Shown here one piece after another: positions 36,494-44,930 of a stretch of DNA of 64,000 nt. The notes under the pieces are model-generated. The model saw only the letters and a list, made by a program, of their open reading frames with translations, searched no databases and was not told the origin of the DNA. This stretch comes from Microbacteriaceae bacterium. GTDB taxonomy: Bacteria > Actinomycetota > Actinomycetes > Actinomycetales > Microbacteriaceae. The stretch lies in assembly GCA_025463545.1 (NCBI GenBank), contig JAODAR010000001.1, forward strand, positions 124,001 to 188,000, in the 5' to 3' direction. The translations under genes and the position numbers were made by a program. Each line of letters opens with the position of its first letter. The stretch's first letter is position 1.

Positions 36494-37330
36494 TCACTCG
36501 GGTGTGGCCGGGCTGTCGGAGAGTTCGGCCAGTTCGGCCAGTTCGGTCCTGACGAATTCGTCGTCCGGGCGTTCGGCCGCCAGTCTCTCCTGAATCGCCC
36601 GCGCCTCGTCGGTCCGCCCGAGTGTCCGCAGGCAGCGACCGAGGGCCCAGCGGCCGATGAAGCGCTGGTCGCTGGTGCCGACGGAGTCCGCCGTGGCGAC
36701 GGCGAGTTCGAAGTGGGCGAGTGCTTCCTCGGGACGACCACTGTCGTGCAGGTGCCAGGCGAGGTTGTTATGGAGCGCCACGCCCCACCGGCGAACGCGG
36801 GCATCCGTCACCGTCTCGAGCAGGGCAAGACCGTCCGCGGCCCACTCCTCTTCGTGGCCGGCATCTGCCAGGGCGAGCACGTGCAGGGCGTCGAGGGCGA
36901 GGAATTGCGAGCCGGCCGCCGCAGCGTGCCGTGCAGCGAGGGTGAAGAAGGGAACGCCCTCCGCAGGCCGCTCGGCGTTCACGCGCAGGCGTCCACGTTC
37001 GAGTGCGATGCGGGCGAGGAGGCGTTCGTTGGTCGGAGCGGGAACTGCCGTTCCGACCACGGCGGCAGAATCACCCGCGACCGCCGGGGCAGGGTCTTCC
37101 ACCGGAGCACCGACCGCGGCCAGGGCTGCATCGAGAACAGCATCCGCCTCGGTGAATCTCCCCAGCAGTCCGAAGGCGCGGGCAAGCTGCGTGGCGAGTT
37201 CTATCCGGTCCGCAGCTGGGCGGTTCTCATCGTTGACCGCGAGGCGGAATCGCTCGGCGGATGCTGCCAGGTCGCTGAAGTCCCACAGTGAGTCGAGCGT
37301 TGCTTGGCTGATCGGTGATGAGTCAGTCAC
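36494..37330 (-). CDS. Tetratricopeptide-repeat-like protein
   Basis: I place the start at GTG 37330 (VTDSSPISQATLDSLW), just after an AAGGA stretch; spacing is unusually short, so the start is uncertain. The 278-aa product is helical with TPR-like units: AERFRLAVNDENRPAADRIELATQLARAFGLLGRFTEA, LHNNLAWHLHDSGRPEEALAHFELAV and RWALGRCLRTLGRTDEARAIQE. There is no signal peptide. Such proteins mediate protein contacts; the partner is unknown. It is divergent from rsmD across 50 bases. Confidence 0.78.
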   Translation of the reverse strand: MTDSSPISQATLDSLWDFSDLAASAERFRLAVNDENRPAADRIELATQLARAFGLLGRFTEADAVLDAALAAVGAPVEDPAPAVAGDSAAVVGTAVPAPTNERLLARIALERGRLRVNAERPAEGVPFFTLAARHAAAAGSQFLALDALHVLALADAGHEEEWAADGLALLETVTDARVRRWGVALHNNLAWHLHDSGRPEEALAHFELAVATADSVGTSDQRFIGRWALGRCLRTLGRTDEARAIQERLAAERPDDEFVRTELAELAELSDSPATPE

Positions 37331-37380
37331 TCCTTCATTTTGGCACCGCCTCGCGTTGGCGGCGATAGGCTCAATGCGAG

Positions 37381-37986
37381 ATGACGCGAATTGTCGCCGG
37401 TTTCGCCGGCTCTCTGGCCCTGGCCGTACCGAAGTACGGCACCCGCCCGACAAGCGACCGAGTACGCGAGGCGATATTCTCGGCGCTCGAGGCACAAGAT
37501 GCGATCCACAACGCCCGGGTGCTTGACCTGTACGCCGGCTCCGGTGCGCTCGGCCTGGAAGCGGCGAGCCGTGGCGCGCGGGCGGTGACCCTGGTCGAGA
37601 AGAATTTCGGAACCACGCAGGTATGCCGCAAGAACGCCGAAGCGATACTCCGGGCAGCTCCCAAGCGCGACTCCCTGGACATCCGAGTGACCGGGCAGCC
37701 GGTTCAGGCCTTTCTCGCCGGCTCCAGCGGCAGATTCGACCTGGTATTCCTCGACCCGCCGTACGAGCTGAGCGACGTCGAGCTGGGCCATAACCTCGCC
37801 GCCGTGGGCGCCCTGCTCGCGGAGGACGCCGTCGTGGTGGTCGAGCGCAGTTCCCGCTCGCCCCAGCCGGACTGGGGCAGCGCCATCGAGCCCACGCGCC
37901 GCAAGGACTACGGCGACACCACTGTCTGGTATGCCGTCGCCGCACCGCTGCCGCCCTACCCGGCCTCCTCCCCTTCCTCCTCCTGA
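37381..37986 (+). CDS. rsmD: 16S rRNA (guanine966-N2)-methyltransferase RsmD
   Basis: This 201-aa SAM-dependent methyltransferase modifies G966 in 16S rRNA. It has the family start MTRIVAGFAG, then TRPTSDRVREAIFSAL, the SAM loop VLDLYAGSGALGLEA and the catalytic FLDPPYEL (125-128). Pairing with coaD nearby is common; here recG and coaD lie on the other strand. The final residues (PASSPSSS) run into a 21-nt repeat region. Confidence 0.95.
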   Translation: MTRIVAGFAGSLALAVPKYGTRPTSDRVREAIFSALEAQDAIHNARVLDLYAGSGALGLEAASRGARAVTLVEKNFGTTQVCRKNAEAILRAAPKRDSLDIRVTGQPVQAFLAGSSGRFDLVFLDPPYELSDVELGHNLAAVGALLAEDAVVVVERSSRSPQPDWGSAIEPTRRKDYGDTTVWYAVAAPLPPYPASSPSSS

Positions 37987-37994
37987 CCCTCGCT

Positions 37995-38134
37995 CGCCGT
38001 GACGCGCGCATCGTCGCCGAAACCCGCGCATTGGTCGCCGAACCCCGCGCATCCGTCGCCGAAACCCGCATCCGTCGCCGAAACCCGCGCATCGATCGCC
38101 GTGACCCGCGCGTCCGTCGCCGAAACCGCGCTCG
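37995..38134. repeat. About 21-nt tandem repeat region between rsmD and thiL
   Basis: Roughly seven units of CGCCGAAACCCGCGCATCCG (19-21 bases, imperfect) occupy the 3' intergenic region of two convergent genes. Two units contain GCATCCGT. On the minus strand the units read in frame as GFGDxCA-like heptads inside an 83-codon frame (37956-38207) that begins 19 bases after the thiL stop. No ribosome binding site precedes that frame, so I do not call it a gene. Confidence 0.85.
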
Positions 38135-38226
38135 TGGCGATTATGCGAGCGACGAGTTCAAAGGAGTGACGCAACAACTGCGTTTTCGCGCGAGGATCCG
38201 ACGCCATGCAGCGACGACGGGCGCGG

Positions 38227-39207
38227 TCAGCCGGCAGCGCCGTCCCAGCCGAGGTAGGGGTCCCAGCCGCGCTGGTCGTGGGGCACTCCGTCGACCAGCA
38301 CTACGCCGGCATCGGCGGTGACGGTGCCAAGTCGGCGGAAACCCTCGGGCAGCGACGCATCAGGCGGGAACGTCGCGAGCAGGCCGTGGTCTTCGCCGCC
38401 GTGCAGCGCGGCATCCGGATTGTCACCGAGTGCAGCAGAGCGGAAATCAATGCCGACCAGGCTCGCCCTGGCCAGCCGCCCGGCGTCGATCGCCAGCCCG
38501 TCCGAGACGTCCAGCATGGCGGATGCCCCTGCGCGCGACGCTGCGGCGCCCAGCGCCACCGGGGGCTCGGGTGCCAGCTGTGCCGCCAGCGGCCCCGCAT
38601 GGGTCAGCTTCAGCGCCGATGCAAGCGCTGCGTCGGGGTTGCCGTCTGCGTCGACGGCGTGGCGGAACAGCAGCGCCAGGCCGAGGCCCGCCTCCCCCAT
38701 GCGGCCGGCCAGCGCCACGACGTCGCCCGGCCGCGCGCCCGAGCGGAGGACCGGATCACGTCCACCCAGGTCGCCGAATGCGGTGACCGCCAGTGTGAGC
38801 GCGTCGGAGGCCGAGAGGTCTCCGCCGACGACACCACAACCTGGGGCGAGGGCTTCGCAGCAGTCACGGAGGCCATCGGCGATGCCTTCGAGCACGCTGA
38901 TGGGGGTGCTGGGCGGCGCGGCGATGCCGATGACCAGCGCGGTGGGGGTCGCGCCCATCGCTGCCACGTCGGAGAGGTTCGTTGCCGCGGCTTTCCAGCC
39001 GAGATCGTGTGGCGTCGACCAGGCCAGGCGGAAGTCGGGGCCCTGGATCATCATGTCGGTGGTGACGACATATCGGCCGTCGGGGGCGCTGATCACGGCG
39101 GAATCATCGCCCGGGCCGAGCAGCTGGGCGGCGGCGGCGGGCAGCCGGGGGAAGATGCGGGCGAGGACTTCGCCTTCGGTGAGGTCGGCGAGGGTCGGCT
39201 GCGTCAT
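38227..39207 (-). CDS. thiL: Thiamine-monophosphate kinase
   Basis: This 326-aa enzyme makes thiamine diphosphate from the monophosphate with ATP. The AIR-synthase-like fold is shown by LLGPGDDSAVI, TTDMMIQGPDFRLAWSTPHDLGWKAAATNLSDVAAMGA, GGDLSASDAL, MLDVSDGLAIDAGRLA and GGEDHGLLATF. Length is typical. No TPP riboswitch is evident upstream; it is divergent from the DUF3515 gene with only 24 bases between the starts. Confidence 0.95.
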   Translation of the reverse strand: MTQPTLADLTEGEVLARIFPRLPAAAAQLLGPGDDSAVISAPDGRYVVTTDMMIQGPDFRLAWSTPHDLGWKAAATNLSDVAAMGATPTALVIGIAAPPSTPISVLEGIADGLRDCCEALAPGCGVVGGDLSASDALTLAVTAFGDLGGRDPVLRSGARPGDVVALAGRMGEAGLGLALLFRHAVDADGNPDAALASALKLTHAGPLAAQLAPEPPVALGAAASRAGASAMLDVSDGLAIDAGRLARASLVGIDFRSAALGDNPDAALHGGEDHGLLATFPPDASLPEGFRRLGTVTADAGVVLVDGVPHDQRGWDPYLGWDGAAG

Positions 39208-39231
39208 GCTTCAAACGGTAGCCTGAAAGGG

Positions 39232-39825
39232 ATGACTTCCCGACCCACCCGCCGCTCCCGCACCCGGCACGCACGCAGATCCGCCGCCGTCTTGGCCAGC
39301 CTCACCGCCGTCGCGGCAGGTCTGCTGCTGACCGGCTGCACCGCCGCTGTGCCGCTGGAACCGGCGACAGATGCCATTGACCCGATCTGCGCGAACGTTG
39401 TCGTTCACCTGCCGGCCACGGTGGCGAACCAGCAGGAGCGGGAAACCAATGCGCAGGGCACGGGCGCGTGGGGCACACCGGCATCCGTTCTGTTGCACTG
39501 CGGTGTCGACGTGCCGGGGCCGACCACGCTTCCCTGCGTCAACATCAACGGGATCGACTGGATCAACGATGATTCCAAAGCTCCGCTGTATCGGTTCACC
39601 ACCTACGGGCGCACCCCGGCGGTCGAGGTCGTCGTCGACTCGAAGAAAGTGAGCGGTTCGACCGCGCTGTCCGACCTGACCAGCGCCGTCGCTGTGGTCC
39701 CGCTGAACGGCAACGCGTGCACCGGGATTGCAGACCTCAACCTGCCGAACGACGCCGGTTCCGCGCCGGCAACGCTCGCTCCCGTCACGCCCGCGCCGTC
39801 GGCGGAACCGAGTACCGCACCCTAA
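39232..39825 (+). CDS. DUF3515 family lipoprotein
   Basis: ATG 39232 follows GAAAGG. The 197-aa product has a basic N terminus, a hydrophobic segment and a lipobox LLLTGCTAAV (Cys at about 38), indicating a lipoprotein. The rest matches the actinobacterial DUF3515 family with four further Cys (DPICANVVV, LLHCGVDVPG, LPCVNING, NACTG) that could form disulphides. Function is unknown. The family is often next to thiL and ddl, as here. The C terminus is Ala/Pro-rich. Confidence 0.87.
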   Translation: MTSRPTRRSRTRHARRSAAVLASLTAVAAGLLLTGCTAAVPLEPATDAIDPICANVVVHLPATVANQQERETNAQGTGAWGTPASVLLHCGVDVPGPTTLPCVNINGIDWINDDSKAPLYRFTTYGRTPAVEVVVDSKKVSGSTALSDLTSAVAVVPLNGNACTGIADLNLPNDAGSAPATLAPVTPAPSAEPSTAP

Positions 39826-39903
39826 CTCCAACCGTCGGTCCCGCGCGGGCCGCACAGCTCGTTCGCGCTGAGGATTCCTGCACGCGCGCATGGCAGGCCC
39901 TCA

Positions 39904-39970
39904 GCGTGAGGCGAAAACGGCAGCGCGAGGCAAGAACCACAGCGCGAGGCGAAAACCACAGCGCGAGCCA
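39904..39970. repeat. 19-nt intergenic tandem repeat
   Basis: Three units of GCGCGAGGCGAAAACCACA-type sequence (39904-39922, 39923-39941 and 39942-39960) plus a partial fourth lie between the convergent DUF3515 and ddl genes. The period is not a multiple of three, as expected outside coding sequence. Confidence 0.88.
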
Positions 39971-39988
39971 GCGCGACGGCTGCAGCCG

Positions 39989-41092
39989 CTACGACCCGTG
40001 TGCTGCGTGTGCCAGCGCCACGTCGATGAGTTCGTCGATCAGCTCCGGGTAGGTGTACCCGCTGGCAAGCCAGCAGCTGGGGAACATCGAAATGGGCGTG
40101 AACCCGGGCATGGTGTTGATCTCGTTGATCACCCAGCCGTCGGCCGTGAGGAAGAAGTCCACCCGCGCCAGCCCGGCGCCGCCGATCGCCTCGAACGCGC
40201 AGATCGCCAGCTTCTGCATCTCGGCCAGCTCCGCGGCGCCGAGCGCGGCGGGACAGACCAGGTCGATGCCCGGCGCGTCCAGGTACTTTGCCGCGAAATC
40301 GTAGAAGTCGCGGCCGGTGACCACGACCTCGCCGGCGACGGATGCCCGCGCGGGCTTCCCCGGACGCCCCTGCAGGACGCCCACTTCGATTTCACGCCCG
40401 ACCAGCCCGGCCTCGATCAGGACCTTGTTGTCTTCAGCCAGGGCGAGGGCCATCGCGTCAGCCAGCTGTTCCGGCGAAGACACCTTGCTCACGCCGACAC
40501 TCGAGCCGGCGCGGGCCGGCTTGACGAACGCCGGCAGGCCCAGCTCTTCGAGCGCGGTGTAGGCACGGGCGGGGGCATCGGCCCAGTCGTCGGCGCTGAT
40601 GGTGCGCCAGGGCGCCACCGGCAGCGACGCCTGCTGGAACACGGTCTTGGTGAAGTGCTTGTCCATGCCGAGCGCTGAGGCGAGTACGCCGTTGCCCAGA
40701 TAGGGCAGCCCCACCAGTTCGAGCAGGCCCTGGATCGTGCCGTCCTCGCCGTACGGCCCGTGGAGGATCGGGAAGACGATGTCGACGGGTCCGAGCGATC
40801 GCGACGCGCCGTCCGGCTCGACGACAGTGAACTCACGCGAGCGCGTGCCTTCCGGCCAGCGCACTCGGCTTCCGTTGTCGGTGACCCCCGGCAGCGCGTC
40901 CGGGTTCAGCGCGAACTTGCCCGGGTCGTCGTCTTCCAGCACGAAGGCGCCATCACGAGTGATGCCGATCGGGATGACGTTGTAGCGGTCGCGGTCAAGC
41001 GCCGCCAGCACTCCGCCCGCTGTGGCGCAGCTGATCGAATGTTCGCTTGAACGCCCCCCAAAAAGCAGCGCCACCGTGAGCTTGTCCGTCAT
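39989..41092 (-). CDS. ddl: D-alanine--D-alanine ligase
   Basis: ATG 41092 (MTDKLTVALLFGGRSSEHSIS) gives 367 aa. This ATP-grasp enzyme makes the D-Ala-D-Ala dipeptide for peptidoglycan. Key parts are FGGRSSEHSISCATAGGV, FPILHGPYGEDGTIQGLLE, LPAFVKPARAGSSVGVSKV, and ARVDFFLTADGWVINEINTMPGFT with the metal-binding residues. It is downstream of gpsA on the same strand, and the first 98 bases overlap the gpsA 3' end. Confidence 0.96.
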   Translation of the reverse strand: MTDKLTVALLFGGRSSEHSISCATAGGVLAALDRDRYNVIPIGITRDGAFVLEDDDPGKFALNPDALPGVTDNGSRVRWPEGTRSREFTVVEPDGASRSLGPVDIVFPILHGPYGEDGTIQGLLELVGLPYLGNGVLASALGMDKHFTKTVFQQASLPVAPWRTISADDWADAPARAYTALEELGLPAFVKPARAGSSVGVSKVSSPEQLADAMALALAEDNKVLIEAGLVGREIEVGVLQGRPGKPARASVAGEVVVTGRDFYDFAAKYLDAPGIDLVCPAALGAAELAEMQKLAICAFEAIGGAGLARVDFFLTADGWVINEINTMPGFTPISMFPSCWLASGYTYPELIDELIDVALAHAAHGS

Positions 41093-42122
41093 CGATCGTC
41101 CTTTCACCCTGCGGTTCGGCAGAGTCGGTGGTCAGGTGGGGTGCAATATCCCGAGGAGCAAGCGTACCGGCCAAAACCTGCCGCACCTGCTCCACGATGG
41201 GCATCTCCACACCCTTGGCGCGGGCGAGTTCCAGGATCGGGCCGACGGATGCGAGTCCCTCCGTGGTCTGCTGCATCTGCTTCACCACATCGTTATAGCC
41301 GTACCCCTGCCCGAGGAGCCGCCCGGCGGTGTTGTTCCGCGACAGCGGGGACTGGCACGTCGCGATGAGGTCGCCGAGCCCTGCCAGCCCGGACAGCGTC
41401 TCGGCCTGGGCGCCGTAGGCCACCGCGAAGTCGGTCATCTCGACGAGGCCACGGGTGATGATGGACGCCTTGGTGTTCTCGCCGTAGCCGACACCATCGA
41501 CGATGCCGATTGCCACGGCGATGAGGTTCTTCAGCACACCACCGAATTCGGTGCCGATGACATCGGTGTTCACGTAAGAACGGAAGTAACGGTTGGTCGC
41601 GAGCTTGGCAACGGCCTGGGCTGTCTCCAGGCTGGCCGAGGAGACGACGGCGGCCGTCGGCTGCTCCTTGGCGATCTCGAGGGCCAGGTTCGGTCCGGAG
41701 ATGGCGGCGATCTGTTCCGGCGCAATCGGGAGCACCTGTTCGATGACCTCGCTCATTCGGAGACCGGACGCCCGTTCGACGCCCTTCATCAGCGACACAA
41801 CGATCGCATCCGCCCCGAGGTATGGCTCGGCTGCGATGAGGTTCTCGCGTAGGGACTGGCTCGGCACCGAGACGAACACCTGCTGGGCACCGGCCAGGGC
41901 CAGGTCGAGGCGCGAGGTGGCGTGGAGTCCGACCGGCAGGTTCACGCCTGGCAGGTAGTCGCTGTTGCGCCGGCCCTCGGAGATTTCCCGGGCCAATTCA
42001 GGCCGGCGGGCCCAAAGCGTGACGTCGGCGCCGCCATCGGTGAGAATCTTCGCGAACGTGGTGCCCCAGCTGCCGGCACCGAGAACTGCAACGCGGGTGC
42101 CGGGCTGGATCTTAGGCTTCAA
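40995..42122 (-). CDS. gpsA: Glycerol-3-phosphate dehydrogenase [NAD(P)+]
   Basis: This 375-aa enzyme makes sn-glycerol-3-phosphate for phospholipids. The Rossmann motif is VAVLGAGSWGTTFAKIL, and ISGPNLALEIAKEQPTA, GVLKNLIAVAIGIVDGVGYGENTKASIITRGL and GLGDLIATCQSP follow. Typical GpsA ends at about 335-340 aa; here the frame continues about 32 codons into ddl, suggesting loss of the original stop. It overlaps the upstream plsC-like gene by 11 bases. Confidence 0.95.
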   Translation of the reverse strand: MKPKIQPGTRVAVLGAGSWGTTFAKILTDGGADVTLWARRPELAREISEGRRNSDYLPGVNLPVGLHATSRLDLALAGAQQVFVSVPSQSLRENLIAAEPYLGADAIVVSLMKGVERASGLRMSEVIEQVLPIAPEQIAAISGPNLALEIAKEQPTAAVVSSASLETAQAVAKLATNRYFRSYVNTDVIGTEFGGVLKNLIAVAIGIVDGVGYGENTKASIITRGLVEMTDFAVAYGAQAETLSGLAGLGDLIATCQSPLSRNNTAGRLLGQGYGYNDVVKQMQQTTEGLASVGPILELARAKGVEMPIVEQVRQVLAGTLAPRDIAPHLTTDSAEPQGERTIDDGQAHGGAAFWGAFKRTFDQLRHSGRSAGGA

Positions 42123-42891
42123 AACGGCCGGTCTCTTTCTGGTCGTGGTCTGCCGGGTTCCAGCGCACCGCAGGAGCCTTTTCGCCGCGCAGGTCTTCGA
42201 GCAGGCGGGTGATGGCAGCCATGACGACCGCAGTCGCCTCGTTGAGAGTCGCGGAGTCGAGGCTGCGGCCGCGGAACTCGGAGAGGTCGACCGGGTCGCC
42301 GATCTTCACCCGGATGGTCTTCCGCGGGAACAGGCTGATCTTCTTGGAGTAGCGGGCCATCAACGCCTGGGAGCCCCAGTGCGCCGCCGGGATGATCGGG
42401 ATGTTCTGCTCCAAAGCCACGCGAACCGCCCCGGTCTTGCCACGCATCGGCCACATGTCGGGATCGCGGGTGAGCGAACCTTCCGGATAGACGACGACCA
42501 GCTGCCCCTTGTCGACCAGTTGCTGTGCCGCCTGCACCGGACCGCCTGCGCGCGCGGACCCGCCGCGCGCCACCGGGATCTGGCCGGACTTGCGCAACAC
42601 CCAGCCGGCCACAGGAAGGTCGAACAGCGACGCCTTGGCCATGAACCTCGGCAGGCGCCCGAGCTTCCACGACACCACACCCATCACCACCGGGTCGATC
42701 TCGGTGTAGTGGTTCGGTGCAAAGACGAAGGCACCACTCCTGGGAAACTTGTCGGCGTCGATGATCTCGTAGCGCGCGGCCAGATTCATCAGGGGCAACA
42801 GGAGCCCGGCAAGGACCCAGAAGATCGACGGACGGGCCGTTTCCCGGGGCACGCGGTCTGGCTGGGGCCGGCTTGGATGCGTTGAGGGCAC
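42112..42891 (-). CDS. 1-acyl-sn-glycerol-3-phosphate acyltransferase (PlsC family)
   Basis: This 259-aa membrane-associated acyltransferase adds a second acyl chain to lysophosphatidic acid. The HxxxxD active site is NHYTEID (His61, Asp66), followed by FMAKASLFDLPVAGWVLRKSGQIPVARG and the VYPEGSLTRDP substrate-binding motif. One hydrophobic segment (about 22-38) may anchor it. It lies directly before gpsA, which supplies the glycerol-3-phosphate backbone, so the two form a lipid-precursor unit. Confidence 0.92.
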   Translation of the reverse strand: MPSTHPSRPQPDRVPRETARPSIFWVLAGLLLPLMNLAARYEIIDADKFPRSGAFVFAPNHYTEIDPVVMGVVSWKLGRLPRFMAKASLFDLPVAGWVLRKSGQIPVARGGSARAGGPVQAAQQLVDKGQLVVVYPEGSLTRDPDMWPMRGKTGAVRVALEQNIPIIPAAHWGSQALMARYSKKISLFPRKTIRVKIGDPVDLSEFRGRSLDSATLNEATAVVMAAITRLLEDLRGEKAPAVRWNPADHDQKETGRFEA

Positions 42892-42898
42892 AGACCCA

Positions 42899-44323
42899 TT
42901 ATCCTTCGAGATCGAAGTCAGCCCCCAGAAGCCGCAGCTTGGTGATGAAATTCTCGTAGCCGCGGCTGATGATCCCCACGTTGCTGACCGTCGATGTGCC
43001 CTCAGCCGAAAGTGCCGCGATCAAGTGGCTGAATCCGCCGCGCAGGTCAGGAACCTCGATGTCGGCGCCATGCAGCTTCGTCGGGCCGGTGATGACGGCT
43101 GAGTGGTTGAAGTTCCGCTGCCCGAACCGGCACGGGTGGCCGCCGAGGCACTCCTTGTGAATCTGGATCGTGGCGCCCATTTCGACCAGTGCATCCACGA
43201 ATCCAAAGCGCTGCTCGTAAACGGTCTCATGCACGATCGACACGCCGTGCGCCCTGGTCAGGGCGATCACGAGCGGCTGCTGCCAGTCCGTCATGAAGCC
43301 GGGGTGGACATCCGTTTCGATGATGACCGGCTTCAAGACGCCGCCGGGGTGGTAGAAACGGATGCCGTCGTCGTGGATGTCGAATGCGCCGCCGACCTTG
43401 CGGAAGACGTTGAGGAAGGTGATCATCTCGGCCTGGCGGGCTCCGCCGACGAAGATGTCGCCGTCGGTGGCCAGTGCCGCCGCCGCCCAGCTGGCCGCCT
43501 CGTTCCGGTCGAACAGTGCGCGGTGCTGGTAGCCCTCGAGCCGTTCGACGCCCTCGATGCGGATCACCCGGTCGGTGTCGACCGTGATGATGGCGCCCAT
43601 CTTCTGCAGGATGTTGATGAGATCCATGATCTCGGGCTCGATCGCGGCGCCCTTGAGTTCGGTGATGCCGTCGGCACGCACGGCCGTCAGCAGCACCTGC
43701 TCGGTGGCGCCGACGCTCGGGTACGGCAGTTCGACCTTGGCTCCGTGCAGGCCGTTGGGCGCTGACATGCGGATGCCGTTGGGCAGCTTCTCGACGACCG
43801 CGCCGAAGGTGCGCAGCACGTCGAGGTGATAGTCGATCGGGCGGTCGCCGATGCGGCAGCCGCCAAGGTCTGGGATGAACGCTTCACCGAGGCGGTGCAG
43901 TAGCGGTCCGCAGAACAGGATGGGGATCCGCGAGGAACCGGCGTGGGCGTCGATGTCGGCGAAGTGTGCGCTTTCGACGTCGACCGGGTCGAGGATCAGC
44001 TCCCCGGGCTCTTCGCCGTCGGTGACCTTGACGCCGTGCACCTCGAGCAGGCCGCGGACGATGCGCACGTCGCTGATGTTCGGAACATCCTTGAGCACGC
44101 TGGGGCTTTCGCCGAGCAGGGCCGCGACCATGGCCTTGGTGACCAGGTTCTTGGCGCCCTTCAGTTCGATGCGCCCCACGAGCGGGATGCCGCCACGGAT
44201 GGTGATCTTGTCACCCTGAAGTCCGACGGCGGCACCATGGTTCTGTGCCTCTACCCGATTCTGGGCCTCTTCACGATTCTGGGCCTCTTCACGATTCTGG
44301 ACATATTCGCCGACTGTGCTCAC
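42899..44323 (-). CDS. murA: UDP-N-acetylglucosamine 1-carboxyvinyltransferase (MurA) with an N-terminal repeat lead
   Basis: This enzyme transfers enolpyruvate to UDP-GlcNAc, the first committed step of peptidoglycan synthesis. The MurA fold begins at about residue 38 ([14 protein letters not shown]) and includes [31 protein letters not shown] with the fosfomycin-target Cys156, and [18 protein letters not shown]. At 474 aa it is longer than usual because about 30 residues of QNREEA repeats precede the fold. The start is GTG 44323, overlapping the leuD stop. Confidence 0.93.
   Translation of the reverse strand: MSTVGEYVQNREEAQNREEAQNRVEAQNHGAAVGLQGDKITIRGGIPLVGRIELKGAKNLVTKAMVAALLGESPSVLKDVPNISDVRIVRGLLEVHGVKVTDGEEPGELILDPVDVESAHFADIDAHAGSSRIPILFCGPLLHRLGEAFIPDLGGCRIGDRPIDYHLDVLRTFGAVVEKLPNGIRMSAPNGLHGAKVELPYPSVGATEQVLLTAVRADGITELKGAAIEPEIMDLINILQKMGAIITVDTDRVIRIEGVERLEGYQHRALFDRNEAASWAAAALATDGDIFVGGARQAEMITFLNVFRKVGGAFDIHDDGIRFYHPGGVLKPVIIETDVHPGFMTDWQQPLVIALTRAHGVSIVHETVYEQRFGFVDALVEMGATIQIHKECLGGHPCRFGQRNFNHSAVITGPTKLHGADIEVPDLRGGFSHLIAALSAEGTSTVSNVGIISRGYENFITKLRLLGADFDLEG
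44243..44296 (-). repeat. 18-nt tandem repeat array at the 5' end of murA
   Basis: Three 18-base units (44243-44260, 44261-44278 and 44279-44296) of CTGGGCCTCTTCACGATT type encode the repeated QNREEA hexapeptide. The last two units are identical; the first has diverged. Confidence 0.9.
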
Positions 44324-44928
44324 TCATTACCTACTAACGCTGGGAGGGTACGGGGTCGCCAGGACTCCCGTCGGGATTCGAAATCTGCAATCCGCGCCTC
44401 GTCACGCAGGGTCAGGCCGATGTCATCAAGGCCTTCGAGCAGTCGCCATCTAGTGTAATCATCGATCTCGAATGAGACTGTGAGGTTGCCGACTCGTGCA
44501 GTCTTCGCAACCAGATTGACGGTCATTTCTATTCCCGGGCTCGCTTCGATGGCGTCCCAGAGGGCCTCGGCGTCCGCTTCGGTGACCTGCCCGGCGAGCA
44601 GGCCCTGCTTGCCGGAGTTTCCGCGGAAGATGTCGCCGAAACGGGGGCTGAGCACCACGTCGAAGCCGTAGTCGCGGAGCGCCCAGACGGCATGTTCACG
44701 GGAAGACCCGGTGCCGAAGTCGGCGCCGGCGACAAGCACCCTGGCACCCTCGTAGACGGGCTGGTTCAGCACGAAATCCGGGTCTTGCCGCCAGGCGGCG
44801 AACAGGGCGTCCTCGAATCCGGTCTTGGTCACTCGCTTGAGGTAGACCGCGGGGATGATCTGGTCGGTATCGACGTTGGAGCGGCGGAATGGCACGCCTA
44901 CCCCGGTGACTTCAGTGAATTTCTGCAT
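44320..44928 (-). CDS. leuD: 3-isopropylmalate dehydratase small subunit
   Basis: This 202-aa subunit pairs with LeuC in leucine biosynthesis, isomerising 2- to 3-isopropylmalate. Family landmarks are [59 protein letters not shown] and NSGKQGLL. Length is normal. It starts 2 bases after the leuC stop and overlaps the murA start, so leuC, leuD and murA may be one transcript. Confidence 0.97.
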   Translation of the reverse strand: MQKFTEVTGVGVPFRRSNVDTDQIIPAVYLKRVTKTGFEDALFAAWRQDPDFVLNQPVYEGARVLVAGADFGTGSSREHAVWALRDYGFDVVLSPRFGDIFRGNSGKQGLLAGQVTEADAEALWDAIEASPGIEMTVNLVAKTARVGNLTVSFEIDDYTRWRLLEGLDDIGLTLRDEARIADFESRRESWRPRTLPALVGNE

Positions 44929-44930
44929 GG

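Noticed and set aside
34636..36552. 638-codon plus-strand frame opposite recG
   Set aside because: All RecG helicase motifs are on the minus strand; the plus frame is a codon shadow.
37995..38134. Possible CRISPR array in the ~21-nt repeats
   Set aside because: Units are contiguous without unique spacers, imperfect, and no cas genes are near.
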